In this document: positions 1 through 11,255 of the stretch, piece after piece
Layout of the letters: the number at the start of each line of letters is the position of its first letter
Numbering within the stretch: position 1 is the stretch's first letter
Origin: Colius striatus
Lineage: Eukaryota > Chordata > Aves > Coliiformes > Coliidae
Reading direction: 5' to 3'
Assembly (NCBI RefSeq): GCF_028858725.1
Contig: NC_084759.1
Span: 94,074,362 to 94,138,361, forward strand
Length of the DNA stretch: 64,000 bases
Notes under the pieces: model-generated
What the model saw: only the letters and a program-made list of their open reading frames with translations
Database searches by the model: none
What the model was told of the DNA's origin: nothing
Program-made: the position numbers and the translations under genes

Positions 1-378
1 CAGTATAGGAAGACTGGAAAAAATTCAGATGCTGCCTTGTGTTACAATATTTTTGTAGAATTTATTGACAGACTCGTGGTTTGGGGAGCCAGGTTAATTA
101 TTTAGAAGTTCAAAGGAGCTTTAAGAAGTTTTATTCCTTTCTGTCAGCACATCTATTTTTAGCACTCATTTTCCTCTTCTCTCCCTTCTCCTCCTGAGAC
201 GAAACCAGAAGAATAAAGGGTTTTCCACTTTAGCATTATTTGTTACATCCCACCATTCTTCCACCCTTAAAAGCTCTTCTATCAAGCCTTCTATATAGAG
301 AGCTAACAGAAATTTCTTGAGAATTCCCTAGGAAAGCAAAATACTGTATATTGCTTTAAAATTAATATTAGTTCTCAC
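1..378 (-). other. DOP1B: DOP1B intron 4, partial
   Basis: This is intron sequence downstream of exon 4. No further DOP1B coding exon is visible before the window edge. Confidence 0.7.
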
Positions 379-549
379 CTGTCATAAATTTCTGATCCTT
401 CTTCTAATCCAGGCAGCAGTCCAATTACAAAGGCTTGAAGACCAGGCAGAAGAGACTTTTGGAGAGGAAGAAAGTATTTCTCATACAAACCAAGAAGAAC
501 AGGCCTCACTGACATTGCAGCATTTGCCAGGAGGGGAAACAAACCAGAG
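379..549 (-). CDS. DOP1B: DOP1B coding exon 4
   Basis: This exon is 171 bases and is too interrupted in the raw frame to show as a long open frame. Read from the phase-2 join it gives [20 protein letters not shown], then [10 protein letters not shown] and [13 protein letters not shown], matching DOP1B. The acceptor is TTTAAAG at 550-551 and the donor is GTGAGAAC starting at 378. The polypyrimidine tract is replaced by a mixed A/T stretch, but the reading frame and homology fix the boundary. Confidence 0.9.
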
Positions 550-3500
550 CTTTAAAAAAAAAACAGAAAGAAAAAGGAAAAAATATATATAAAAAAAGAT
601 TATTTAGTTGATTAAAACAGACTGAAAAATGTATTTGCCTTTAAAGAAAAGTTTACCTGTACAAGAATAAATCCTTGGCAAGCCATTTTGTCCCAATAAT
701 TTTAAAGATTATTTCATAGGTTTCTAGTGCTTTTAAATGCACTCCACTAGGTAGTGCTGGATGCAAACACTGAGATAGTCTTTTACTGATGATCAGCCGT
801 CTTGGCAATAGAGAATACTTCAGGTTACTCTGAAGAGCCTGTGGAAGCAAGAAGATAAGAATAAATAGCTGTAATGTAAAAGATGTTGTATATGATGATT
901 GCATGCCAAAGGTTTCCTACTAGTACACTAAATGCAGTCAAGAGTGTTTTCTCATAGAATCACTTTGTTGGTTTTACTTTGCTTAGAGGTTGAAAATAGA
1001 ATTCAAAGGATGGATCAGGGTACCTTTATCCTACTTCCAGTGGAAGCAGGGAAGTGACAAGAAGGATACCTCAGCTTTTAATGACAGATAATAAAGTCCT
1101 TGTAAAATTTTTTTTCATACGTAGCTGAAGTACTAACTAAAAACCTTTCAACCAGAGCAGGTATGATAAGATCTCAGAAGTTATTTGTAACTCCATGTGG
1201 TAAAAGTTCTTCAGGACAGGAAACAGTTAACTAAGTATTGCAGACAAGCCAGGTCTTGGAAAAAAGAAACTGTAACACCTTTCTTTGGAACAATTACCCT
1301 TTCCCTTGAAGCATGCATTCATTTCAGCAATTTAATTATGTCTCTTCAATTGAGAGATAATTTTAAAAAAGAACTTGCAAGTAAATGGCACTTTAGCCTT
1401 TGATCACCATCTGCTAAGGCAATCAGCTGTTTCACTGCAGATTGACATTTGGGATGTTTTCAGGATTAGGCAAATTCTTGACTCTCCCAAAGGTTAAATC
1501 GTGGTCTTATCCTACGTAATTGTTTTCAAGTTGAGGCTCTTCTATCCTGACTGAAAAAGAGTTTTGAAAAAGCAGCAGCAGCAAAGTGAAGTAACCTTTG
1601 CTTGATCATTTCCAAGAAAAAACCCAAAACAGTTCAGCAACAATCTCAATATTCACCCCAATGCTGAATACTCTCACCAGCAGTAAGAGGAAAAAGTCAT
1701 TTAAAAGTGTGTGCAACTTCTCATTTCACACTGCAGTTGGTGGATGTGAGAAGCTAGAATCTATGAGACTACTATTGCATTATTTCTCTTATTTGCTGCC
1801 CTGCCTGAACTGGTATCGGCTGTTAGTAAAAAGCTTCTAGTAAATAAAATTTACTCAAGAAGAAAAAAAAACTGAGAGTGTGTAATGACAGCAAATAGAA
1901 AGGTCACATGATTCTTAAATACAAATAGCACAAATGCCATTTACAGACAATTAATTTCCTTCCTTCCCTTCTCCCCTATGATCATGAAATCTACATTTTA
2001 ATGGCTACTAAAAACTAGAATCCAGGAATATGTCAATATTTCACATATGAAACTAAACCAGGTTATCTTTGTGGAGATATCCTTTAATATCTTTTTAATT
2101 TAAAACATTTACTCACATATAACATAAGTAATATGATTTCAATATTATTTAATATATTGAATAACTTTGAAGATTGCTTGAAAGATGGACTTTGAAACAT
2201 TACGTTTATATTGGTTGGTATGTACTTGCCCACACCTTCTGTATACATAAAATAAGGCAATTACAAAAAATATATATACCAGTGGTAAATATTTTTTCCC
2301 CTCGGTCTTCAGATTCTATAAAGAACATCTCAATATTCTACCAGTTAAAATTTAAATGTATACTGGGTAGAAAATTAAAACAGTCACTGTTTATTATACA
2401 GAAATAATGCCATCTTGTAATGAAAGTCTTGTTTGGCTGATTTCATTTCCTAAGGAGGTAAAGTAAATCTCCACCAGCAAATAAGAACTCTCCCTTCCCA
2501 AACATCAGGGTAAGTAAAACATTTCGTCAGATGTGGAACAAATACTCCAGGCATCCTAGGAGTTGAATAGTGAATATTCAGGCATAACTCAGCATTAAGT
2601 ATTTCTCCTGGGTAACTCTGAAACCTTTATAGATCCAAATTCCAGCAGGAGATATTTACTTAGAATTAAGACTACATTCAAGTACTTGTGCCAACTATAC
2701 TGCTTCACCTAAAGAACCATGTATGGACATGTATGTATAGGAAACAAGATTTGAAGACATTTATCATGATCTTCATATATAGGCCAAGAAGAGTTTCTGC
2801 CCATCAGACTTGGGTTGAAGAAATACATAGTTGGACACAAGCTACAGTTCTTCTAAGAGTGGGATTCTGGTTAAGAGTTTCCTCTCATCTTCCAGTAGAT
2901 GCAAGCGATTTTAAAACACAGTGTAGTATATTAGAAGACTGTGGCTGCATCAAGAGCCATTCCAGCAAAGAGGTGAGGTGGCTGCTATGTTGCTGAAAAG
3001 TTCTGATTCTTCCAAAATGGTAGGGCTCAAAGAATTTTAAGAGGGTTGCAAGACAGTAATTAGCCAATAGATCTAAAAATGTTCAGTGAAAGAAGAGTGA
3101 TGTGATAACATATATATCTCCAAATGCTTGTTAGTTTCTGAGAGCTAAGAAGCTTAATTTTCTAAATATCCCACTGAGCTCCCCCAAATGAAGAAAAGAA
3201 TCAATGGTTGTCATGAGATTTCAGACTGTTGAAATGTCTTTATCCTTTCAGCTGCTGTAGGCAGTTAAAAGTTGTGGTAGCAAGCCTGGTAGAACTGGCA
3301 CTCTATGCAAATGAAGATCCCATCCCAGACCATTGTTTCCACATTCAGAATCCAGCTAACAATGGCAGGTGAACAACTCTGCTAACAGTTTTCAACATCT
3401 ATTATTCTTTTCATTCTTGGGAGTTTAATTTGACTGTCTTCAGTTACATCTGAGCTTGAGCCCACCCATGATCTACTTTTCCTCTTTGTCTCCCACTGCT

Positions 3501-6500
3501 TTCCACATGAGCAGTTATGGCGGCAGAAGTGTTAAATGTCACTGAGACTCTGAGCAATGGTTGGCTTAAGAAGTTTGAACTGTCAGCAAGCACTCCACAT
3601 TTAATCATCCCAGGGTTTCGTTTTCACAGATCAGTGAGAAATCAACAATTCCAGAAAACTAAGAAGTATTTGGACTACCACTGGCTTTTAAAACAAAGAC
3701 TTTCATCAATACGTTAGCAAAAAAATGAGACAAGTCATAACTTGTGTCCTCATGCAAGTCCAGTTTTCAACTTTTTACAGGGTTCTTTTTCTGTATGACT
3801 GGGTAGAGAATGCATTATACACACTATGAATTTTCTGATGTGTAAGCATGCTCTGAGTTTCTTTGAATGTGGGCTACAAAGGGCAGAAAATTAAGACTAT
3901 TCTTTGCAGCAGTGTATATGTGTGCCTTAAAAAAAAAAAAGAGATGCACACACACACGGAGGAATACTTGCACTTCCACAGTTACTGGTTTAAGTCACTC
4001 TTCATTGTTTTATAAACACCACTAGAGATCAGTTATATCAATTTGCCTACATATAACAAAACAAGAAAATCATTAAAATATATTTGCAAAACTAGAATCC
4101 AGAAAAAAATGCAACATCAATTTATAAAATTATCTTCATCCAGGAGATGCTGTAACTCTTGTTTTAGACCACAGTAGTTGGGAGGAGAGGGGGAGGAGAG
4201 CTTGTGATTCCATTTTCCATTGATTCATTTTTCCAAGTAAGTAAAAAAAATTCTGAACAGAGCTCCAGCTTCCATGAAAAAGCAGCATGAAATTCAAAGA
4301 TAGTTGTAAGAAAACTGTAAACAAGGAGCTGGAGTTATATTAAAAACAGAAGAGAAAAAAAATAGTATAAAATAGTCCTCCACATTGCATTTGTGCATCG
4401 GGTGTGGTGAAGTTCCATAAAGCGATTAAGAGGCAAAGCCTCCCTTCTTCCCCAAGACATAAGGCCTGCCTTTAACAGAAGGCAAGTGATGCTTGTGCTT
4501 GTAACTCAGCCAAGGGTTGTTACAAAGCCATGGCAGAGTTCTTCTATGAAGCAAGTGGTGTAATTAATGGCTATGCTCATTAAATACATATTTCAGAAGA
4601 ATCTTTCTCTTCTTCCCCCTCAAGAACAGACATATTGTAACATTAAGTGTTACTACTGAAACAACAGTTGTGCAGTCACAATGATTTTTGTGCTTTTTCC
4701 TCTCCTCTTCCAAACAGATCAAGTAGTTGGTTGCGATCATACTCACCTGCAAGTTTTTGAATCAAAAAAAGCTTTCAGAAACAAAAAGAAACTTATTTTC
4801 TACTGAAAATCAATTTAAGAAATTACAGACTAAGGGACTGAAAATTAGTATTGTAAGAATCTATACTTTGTGCATTTACACGCTTGTGTTATGTCCAAGG
4901 ATAAGAAGCACTTTGAAAGTGCCCTTTTAGAGCAAACATTGCTATCACTACTGAACAAATCAACAATGCTGTAAGCATTAAAAAAAAATCCCTCTAAAAC
5001 AAATGATTTTTCAAAGGTTATAGTATTTTATTTTACTGGTGAACAGTAACAACAAAGGAATATTTTGCTCAGAAAAGGGATTCTGGCCTGCCAACCAGGC
5101 CAAATAGCAACAGTCACTAGGAAAGGTTCCATGCAAGTACTATACAACTGATACCCAAATACTGTTTAAAAATTGCTGACAGAGCTATTTATGCCAGTAT
5201 GCATGGCAAAATCCTATACATTATTCTTTGTCAAACAGATGCAGATTTGTTTTTTTGGGGTAGGTTGGTGGTTGTTGGGTTGGTTTTTTTGGGGGGGGTT
5301 GTTGTTTTTTATATGTATGTACTAAGTGAATAAACAAGGGAGTTTGAATACCCACTTGCCAAAAACTCAGGGAGATTTTCTGCAGTAAATTTCAGAGATT
5401 GTTTTTTCAAACCTCATTTCATAGTTTCCTTAAAAAAACAGGCTGCAGAAACCAATATTTACTACTGGTCAGGTCATTACGCAAACTTTGTCACTCATTC
5501 ACTGTGTGCCTGCACCCAGAATCAAAATTCCTGGAAAATATATGCCTATAATCTGGATTAAAAACCCCAATGCAAACTATGTACTTGTATTTTCCTAACT
5601 TCAGATTTTTTAAATTGTCTAAAGTTCCCCCCATCTGAATACTTTTATATATATTTTACATAACATACATCATTGTTTATACTCTAAACAGATAGTGACA
5701 AGCATTTTGGATATGAAAATGAAGCTAAAAGCACCTATTTCACTGACAAGACTACATATGCTGAACCACTACCTATTTCTACATTTAAAAAGACACTCCT
5801 CCCCCTGTTTTTTTCTATAACAACATCAAAGTGATTTCCCATGGTTGTATCTACTTGAAACATTGGAACAAGTTGGCAAAATCCGCAACAGCACAGTTGT
5901 GTGTTAGCACTAAGACAATTGGAAAGGATTACTGTATTCTGGATGCAGCAATCTGTACTGAATATCTGAAAATCTGAGTCACAAAACAGTGCTTTCCAAC
6001 CAGTGAACACTTGTAGATTTGCAAAAACAGTAAAAACATGGTTCAAAGCTGTATCCATGAACAGTACTCAGAATAATCCTATTTCTTGAATCATGGAGCA
6101 GCTTAAAATGCAACTACTAAGTGACTGGTTTATAGCAACTAGAGCTCCAACAGAAGTGAAGCACAGAGAGAGAGTGTGAGTGAGCGAGAGAGATATTTAC
6201 AAGTGGAATATGAGTAAGTTTCAGGGCAAATTTGAAGACTCTCTTTATTTACTGCCTGTTTAATCCACATGCTTGCATCTGTACATTTCCATTCTTCTCT
6301 ATTTATAAACATTACTTTCCACTATCTCTCCTTCACCATGATGATGTATAACACTCATGCTATACAAATTAAAACCTCCAAATCTTTCCCTTACAAACTC
6401 AGAGTAAAAAAAAAAAAGTTAGTAAATTCTGCCAACTGGAGCTTTTGTTAGAAAATGCAGTTTTTATCCATCCTTTTCTTAAGCTCACACTTTGCAACTG

Positions 6501-9500
6501 CAGTTCTGTTCAGAACACTGAAGGGGAGATTTATCTTACCTAACCTTAGAAGCCTAGGTTAGCGAAAAATTATGGGAAAAACTGTAGTAACTCGCATCAG
6601 GCTCCCTGTAAAATCAGTGAGGAACATACACAATTTTAAGACAGCATTCATCTGACCTACTTTAAATAGCATAAGATGAGTCACAACAACAAAAATAAAC
6701 CCCTTTATTCTTCTCCTTTTACTAAAAGTGAGCCCAGGTTACGCTGTCCACACCAAAGTCACATGAAGTTAGATAAAGCTCATCTCCCTTAAGTGATTAA
6801 AAAAAAATATATAATCTTTCTATACCTAGAAATGAACCTGTTTGGTTGACCATTCAGGTTCAAGTCAACCAGTTTCTCTGTTGCTTCCCTGGTTCTATAA
6901 GTCACTGTGAAACATCAGTTAGAACCAGAAAAGCAACAGTGAAATTGTGAAAAACAACCTTTAGTTTAATCTTGGTAGCTAAGCAATAATAGAAAGAAAT
7001 ATAGAATCATCTTTTCACCGGGAGTAACAGCAGCAAGAGCTCCAAGATCTCTTCTTTCAGCCAAGGACAAATTGATCTGGATTAGCTCCCTCCATTCTTT
7101 TTCCCTCATCTTGAAGTAGAAAGGGCCCTTTCTGCTTCCTCCTGGCCTTGTATTCAAAGGGCTCAGCCACTGAGCTTCTAGAGAAATGAGTGTCTGTGTG
7201 CTAACTTGTTGGACTTGATGGTGCAAAGTATTGTTGAAGCCTGTCTGCAGGAGAAAAAGTCTCAAAAATTACACCTATATAAGCAAGAACACCCACAGTA
7301 AAGTCAACAATATAAAGATCCTTAAAAAACATATGCTCAAGACAGGTCTTCCATGCTACTTTAAAACCATGAAAAGTACTCCTCAACTTACTCATCCTCT
7401 TTTGTCTCTCCCCTTCTCAGCATTTTTACCTTTGCTTAATAATAGGCATCACCGAACACCAGTTACTAACATCCAGGTGCCTGAATATTACCATGTGCAG
7501 TATTTAAAAACAGTTTTATTGTTGGGTTACTGTTGATCTTCCTCCTGCCCATTCTCTCTCTGCTCGTTCATTCACCTTAAGAACTGACTGTAGAGGAAAT
7601 TATGCTCTTATGTTAGAAACACCTCTCCCCAACACTAACAAGAATTCAACAGCAAGATTTATGCTTTAGGGTGCATAGGAGATGCTTTAGGAGACCAAGT
7701 AATCACAGGGGTTAAGAGAATAGCCACTGATATTTTATTTCTCAGTTTTCCTTCTGGTGGGATGTACCCTTATTTTCAGATAACAGATAGAAGCAGATGA
7801 ACACTGGGGGTGATTTGCTCTACAAATTCTTAAGCTCCTAAAACGATTAAGTCCATAAAATACCACAGCAGATGGACCATTGTAACAGCTAAAAGCTTCA
7901 TTTCTACTATGCTTCTACATATTGTGGCAATGCTGAACCTGCGTAAGAGTTTCAGCTAAGCATTAATCAGTTCAGTGTGTTCATCTAGGTCAGGATAAAA
8001 GATCAAAGCCTATCTCTTACCTGTGGCAAGAAGTTGCTCACTCTAATGATTTCATTTTTTCCCCCCATCAGAAATGCTTCCTTTCAGAAGCATTCTAAAA
8101 GCCTCTAGCTCTCCTTGTTATTCAACAGGAATCAGGATGAAATGGAAAAGGCAGAAATGCATAACTCCCATTGCCAGAGCAATATCCATCTTCTCTTCTC
8201 TGGAGACAAAAGAACACACCTGCCCTTCAAAAAAATCCCTCAATTTGGCAAACATCATCCCAATTTTCAAGAAAGCAAGCCCTGGTAATTACAGACCTGT
8301 CTCACTTAAGCACCTGGTAAAATGATGGAGATTATTTTGGGAGTTATTGAAAAACAGTTGAGAGACGAGGCAATAATTTGTCATAGGCAGCACAAGTTTG
8401 AGGGGAAAGTCCTGTTTAACCAACTGAATTTCCTTTTATGGCAAGGTCACCCATCTAGTTCACCAAGGGAAGTAAGATGTGAGGGTTTTTATTTTATGAA
8501 AGCTTTTGATACTGTCTCACAGTATCCTTCAGGATAAACTGTTCAGCACATAGCTACACAATTCTGTAATACACTGGCCACTCAGGTGGGTTGGGCTCAA
8601 AGTGTTATAGTGAATGGGGCTGTATTAGTCCAGTGATCAGTCACCCACCCATGGGGTTCCTCAGGGCTCAGTTTTAGGGCCACTATTCTTTGATGTCTTT
8701 AGAAATGATTTGGATGGAGGAATGGAGTGCACATTAAGTAAGCTTGCTGACAATATTAAACTAGGAAGAACTGTGGACTCCCTTGAGGGTAGAGAGGCCT
8801 TAGAGAGAGATTCAGATAGACTAGAGAGCTGGGAAAATCACCAACCATACAAAACATAAGAACAAGTGCTGGATTCTCCATCTGGGGTGGGGTAATCCTG
8901 GGTGTACGTACAAATCTTGGGGACAAGAGGCTGGAGAGCAGCCCTGCAGAAAGAGATCTGGTGATTTGGGTTGATGGCAAGTTGAATACAAGTCAACAGT
9001 GTGCCTGGTAGCCAAAAGGGTCAGCTGTGTCCTGGCATGCATCAAGCACAGCATAGCTGGCTGGTCGAGAGAGATCGGTCCACTCTGCATTGCAGTGATG
9101 CAGCCCCACCTCAACTACCCTGTGCAATTTTGGAGGCACCAATAGAAAAAGGACATCAAACTATTAGCATGTCCAGAGCAGTGCAAGGAAGATGGTGAAA
9201 GGTCTCAAAGGCAAGACTTACAACAAGTGGCTGAGGTCATTTGGCTTGTTCAGCCTGGAGAATAGAAAGCTGAGGGGTGACCTCATTTGCAGTCTACAAC
9301 TTCCTGAAGGGCGGTAGTGGAGGGGGAGGTGCTGTGCTCTCACAGCAATTACACATAACAAAATGGAATGAAGCAGCGCCAGGAAAGTTCAGATTGGACA
9401 TAAGGAAAAGGTTCTTAACTGAGGGGGTGGTCAGCCACTGCAACAGGCTCCCCAAGGATGTAGTCACAGCACCAAGATTGTCACAGTCCAAGGAGGATCT

Positions 9501-11219
9501 GGAGGATGGTCTTAGTCACATGGTTTAGTTTTAGATAGTTCTGTGAGATGCAGAGAGTTGGACTTGGTGATTCTACTGAGTCCCATTCAATGTGAGATAC
9601 TCTAGGATTCCACAGTCCTGTGGATTCTCCTCCCCTTTGAAAACTCTGTAAAATTATGGTTTAGAAATGACAGCAACAGCATGTGAGGCATCTATCAGGT
9701 AACAGACATTTCCTTATGAATTCCACAGGAGTTGCCTCCTCCCACTCCTATTTCCTTAATGACTTTAACTACTCTTGTCACATACACACTCAGGAACAGA
9801 ATCATAAAATGCTAGGGGTTGGAAAGGACCTTAAGAGATCATCTAGTCCAACCTCCCTGCAGAAGCAGGTCCACCTAGATCAGATTGCATAGGAACATAT
9901 CCAGGCGGGTCTTGAAGACCTCCAAGGAAGGAGACTCCACAACCCCTCTGGGCAGCCTGTGCCAGGGCTCCCTCACCTGAACAGTGAAATAGTTTTTTCT
10001 TATATTTAAGTGGAACTTTTTGAGTTCCAGCTTCATCCCATTAGCCTTTTTTCCTGTTGCTAGCTACTATAGAAAAAAGGGAAGGAATCCTTTTCTCCAA
10101 GAGTCCCAGCCACCTGACCAGAACCTCCCTTGACCTGCTGGCCACACTCTTCTTGATGCATCCCAGGATGTGGCCTTCTTGGCCACGAGGGCACATTGCT
10201 GGCTCCTACTTAGCTTATTATCAGTCAGGACTCCCAGGTCTCTCTCTCCAGAGCTGCTCTTCAGCAGTTTGACCCCCAGCCTGTACTGGTGCATGAGGTT
10301 GTTCCTCCCCAGGTGGAGGACTCTGCACTTGTCCTTGTTGAACCTCATGAGGTTCCTCTCTGCCCAACTCTCAAGCTGGTCGAGATCCCGCTGGATAGCA
10401 GCACAGCCTTCTGGGGAAAAGAAAGGCGCCCAACGTGGGGCTCGAACCCACGACCCTGAGATTAAGAGTCTCATGCTCTACCGACTGAGCTAGCCAGGCT
10501 CCCTGACAGCTTAATGTTTAAGGAGACCAAAGGGGACACAAAAAAACATACACTTTGTTTTTTGGGCAGGAGGAGAGGATACATTTATTAGGTGCTTTCC
10601 TGTACCAATCTTTTTCTTGCTTCCTATACTCAGCAGTACTTTCCATGGTCATAAAGAAGACACCACCAGCAGCAAATCTATTATTTTCCCAAATACAAGG
10701 GAAGGATATGGTCAAATAAACATGATCGTAAAATACAGACTTTGACTCAAAATAGTTACTAAAACTTGTGACCTCCTGATCCATATAAAGACTTTTTAGC
10801 TGCTCTAGCATAAGTAACCAGCATCCTGACGGTTTCTTTGATTTAACAACTACATTAACTTAGCTGGGCAAAGGAAACAAATACTATTGGAAGGAAATCT
10901 CTGTTGGGTTTACCAGAATTTCTCACATTTATAAAAGAGATACTGACTTAGCTGCTTCTGTTACCCTTCTTTTATGAACTAATATTTTTTCGAGTGACTT
11001 TTCAATTTTGCTAAGCACTGTACAGAAAAGTTAACAATACAAAGATAATAAATGAAAAAAAATACTCCTGTGACACCGTACCTTATTGAGTTTGCCAAGG
11101 GAAGATATAAGATCCGCCCATTCACTTGATGATTCAAAGTTTCTCAAAGCTTTCTCAATCGCTGAAGAATAATTTCTGTATCTGTAATCACCAAGTAACT
11201 CCTGCTCTTCTGGATCCAT
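379..11219 (-). CDS. DOP1B: DOP1B (Dopey family member B), N-terminal coding exons 2-4, partial
   Basis: Three exons on the minus strand splice in frame: 11219-11082, 838-657 and 549-379, giving 163 codons plus 2 bases. The gene continues beyond base 1. The protein starts [20 protein letters not shown], then has [10 protein letters not shown] joined to [14 protein letters not shown], ending near [15 protein letters not shown]. This matches the N terminus of vertebrate DOP1B (DOPEY2) almost residue for residue. Family knowledge: Dopey proteins are very large (about 2,300 residues), act with MON2 at Golgi and endosome membranes and serve in membrane trafficking. Only the conserved N-terminal region is here, so no later domain can be judged. 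Splice sites are GT-AG and phases agree (0, 2, 2). Intron 2 is about 10.2 kb and carries two CR1 copies and a tRNA gene; intron 3 is only 107 bases. The identity is firm; the untranslated first exon in the CpG island at 13.6-14.8 kb is inferred. Confidence 0.93.
657..838 (-). CDS. DOP1B: DOP1B coding exon 3
   Basis: This exon is 182 bases, entered in phase 0 after CCACAG and left in phase 2 before GTAAAC. It encodes the stretch from [15 protein letters not shown] through [17 protein letters not shown] to LAKDLFLY, a highly conserved part of the Dopey N-terminal region. Confidence 0.94.
839..8199 (-). other. DOP1B: DOP1B intron 2, single-copy part
   Basis: This is AT-rich intron sequence with short chance frames only. 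I see no exon with both splice sites and homology, and no recognisable repeat except simple runs: a CA run near 3948, a GA/GT run at 6166-6193 and a G/T-rich tract at 5250-5310. Confidence 0.6.
5257..5298 (+). repeat. G/T-rich tract with four or more G runs
   Basis: The plus strand carries G runs of 4, 2, 2, 2, 3, 2 and 8 separated by T-rich loops, flanked by T runs. On the plus strand it could form a G-quadruplex; the DOP1B sense strand is C-rich here. It is low-complexity sequence and no function is shown. Confidence 0.5.
8200..9625 (+). mobile_element. CR1 LINE, old 5'-truncated copy (reverse transcriptase to 3' end)
   Basis: Broken frames preserve successive pieces of CR1 ORF2. Around 8240-8310 there is [20 protein letters not shown]; at 8490-8515 FMKAFDTVS; at 8652-8680 [12 protein letters not shown]; at 8735-8770 a degraded active-site motif, LADN in place of F/YADD. 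At 9240-9530 come [13 protein letters not shown] text and [15 protein letters not shown]. The element ends near 9620 in a degenerate CR1-type tail. Many frameshifts and stops show it is long dead. It differs clearly from the younger CR1 copies in this window. It lies inside DOP1B intron 2, opposite to the gene. The 5' edge is approximate. Confidence 0.85.
9797..10424 (-). mobile_element. CR1 LINE fragment joined to the 3' end of a tRNA gene
   Basis: Read on the minus strand, CR1 similarity starts at TTCCCCAGAAGGCTGTGC (the [12 protein letters not shown] part of ORF2) directly after the T-run of the tRNA-Lys gene. It continues through [16 protein letters not shown] and [18 protein letters not shown], and ends in the usual 3' tail near 9797. 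Compared with the copy at 20.1 kb, a couple of hundred bases between REVL and the GTCAGGAGG stretch are missing. A 135-codon frame here runs from the tRNA into the CR1 and is not a gene. It has the same strand as DOP1B, in its intron 2. Confidence 0.88.
10415..10426 (-). terminator. Possible Pol III terminator of tRNA-Lys
   Basis: The minus strand after the discriminator base reads CCTTTCTTTTCC. The TTTT run is a minimal Pol III stop signal. Its last T residues may belong to the adjoining CR1 copy. Confidence 0.5.
10427..10499 (-). tRNA. tRNA-Lys (anticodon CTT)
   Basis: The 73 bases on the minus strand fold as a complete cloverleaf. The acceptor is GCCTGGC with GTTGGGC and discriminator G. 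The A box is TAGCTCAGTCGGTAGAGC. The anticodon arm is TGAGA-CTCTTAA-TCTCA, giving anticodon CTT. The T arm is GTGGG-TTCGAGC-CCCAC with the B-box GGTTCGAGCCC. It matches the vertebrate tRNA-Lys-CTT that I recall, except T for C at position 4. That change turns a C-G pair into T-G, so three wobble pairs lie in a row at positions 4-6 of the acceptor stem. No CCA is encoded and there is no intron. A short T-rich trailer (TTTCTTTT) follows as a possible Pol III terminator, and CR1 sequence begins at once. It sits in DOP1B intron 2 on the same strand, 583 bases past exon 2. It is probably a real gene; a mildly damaged one is possible. Confidence 0.93.
11082..11219 (-). CDS. DOP1B: DOP1B coding exon 2 (first coding exon)
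   Basis: This exon gives 46 codons from ATG (11219-11217) to AAG before the donor GTACGG. The start is chosen because the MDPEEQEL beginning equals that of known DOP1B proteins. An acceptor TTTTAG lies about 36 bases upstream (exon edge near 11256), so a short 5' untranslated piece probably belongs to this exon; that edge is inferred. Confidence 0.93.
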
Positions 11220-11255
11220 CTTTGGTTCTCATAGCAAGGTGAAATTTCTTGGGAA

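Noticed and set aside
10067-10474. 135-codon minus-strand frame
   Set aside because: It starts in the tRNA-Lys gene and runs into the adjoining CR1 copy; it is a join of two unrelated elements, not a gene.
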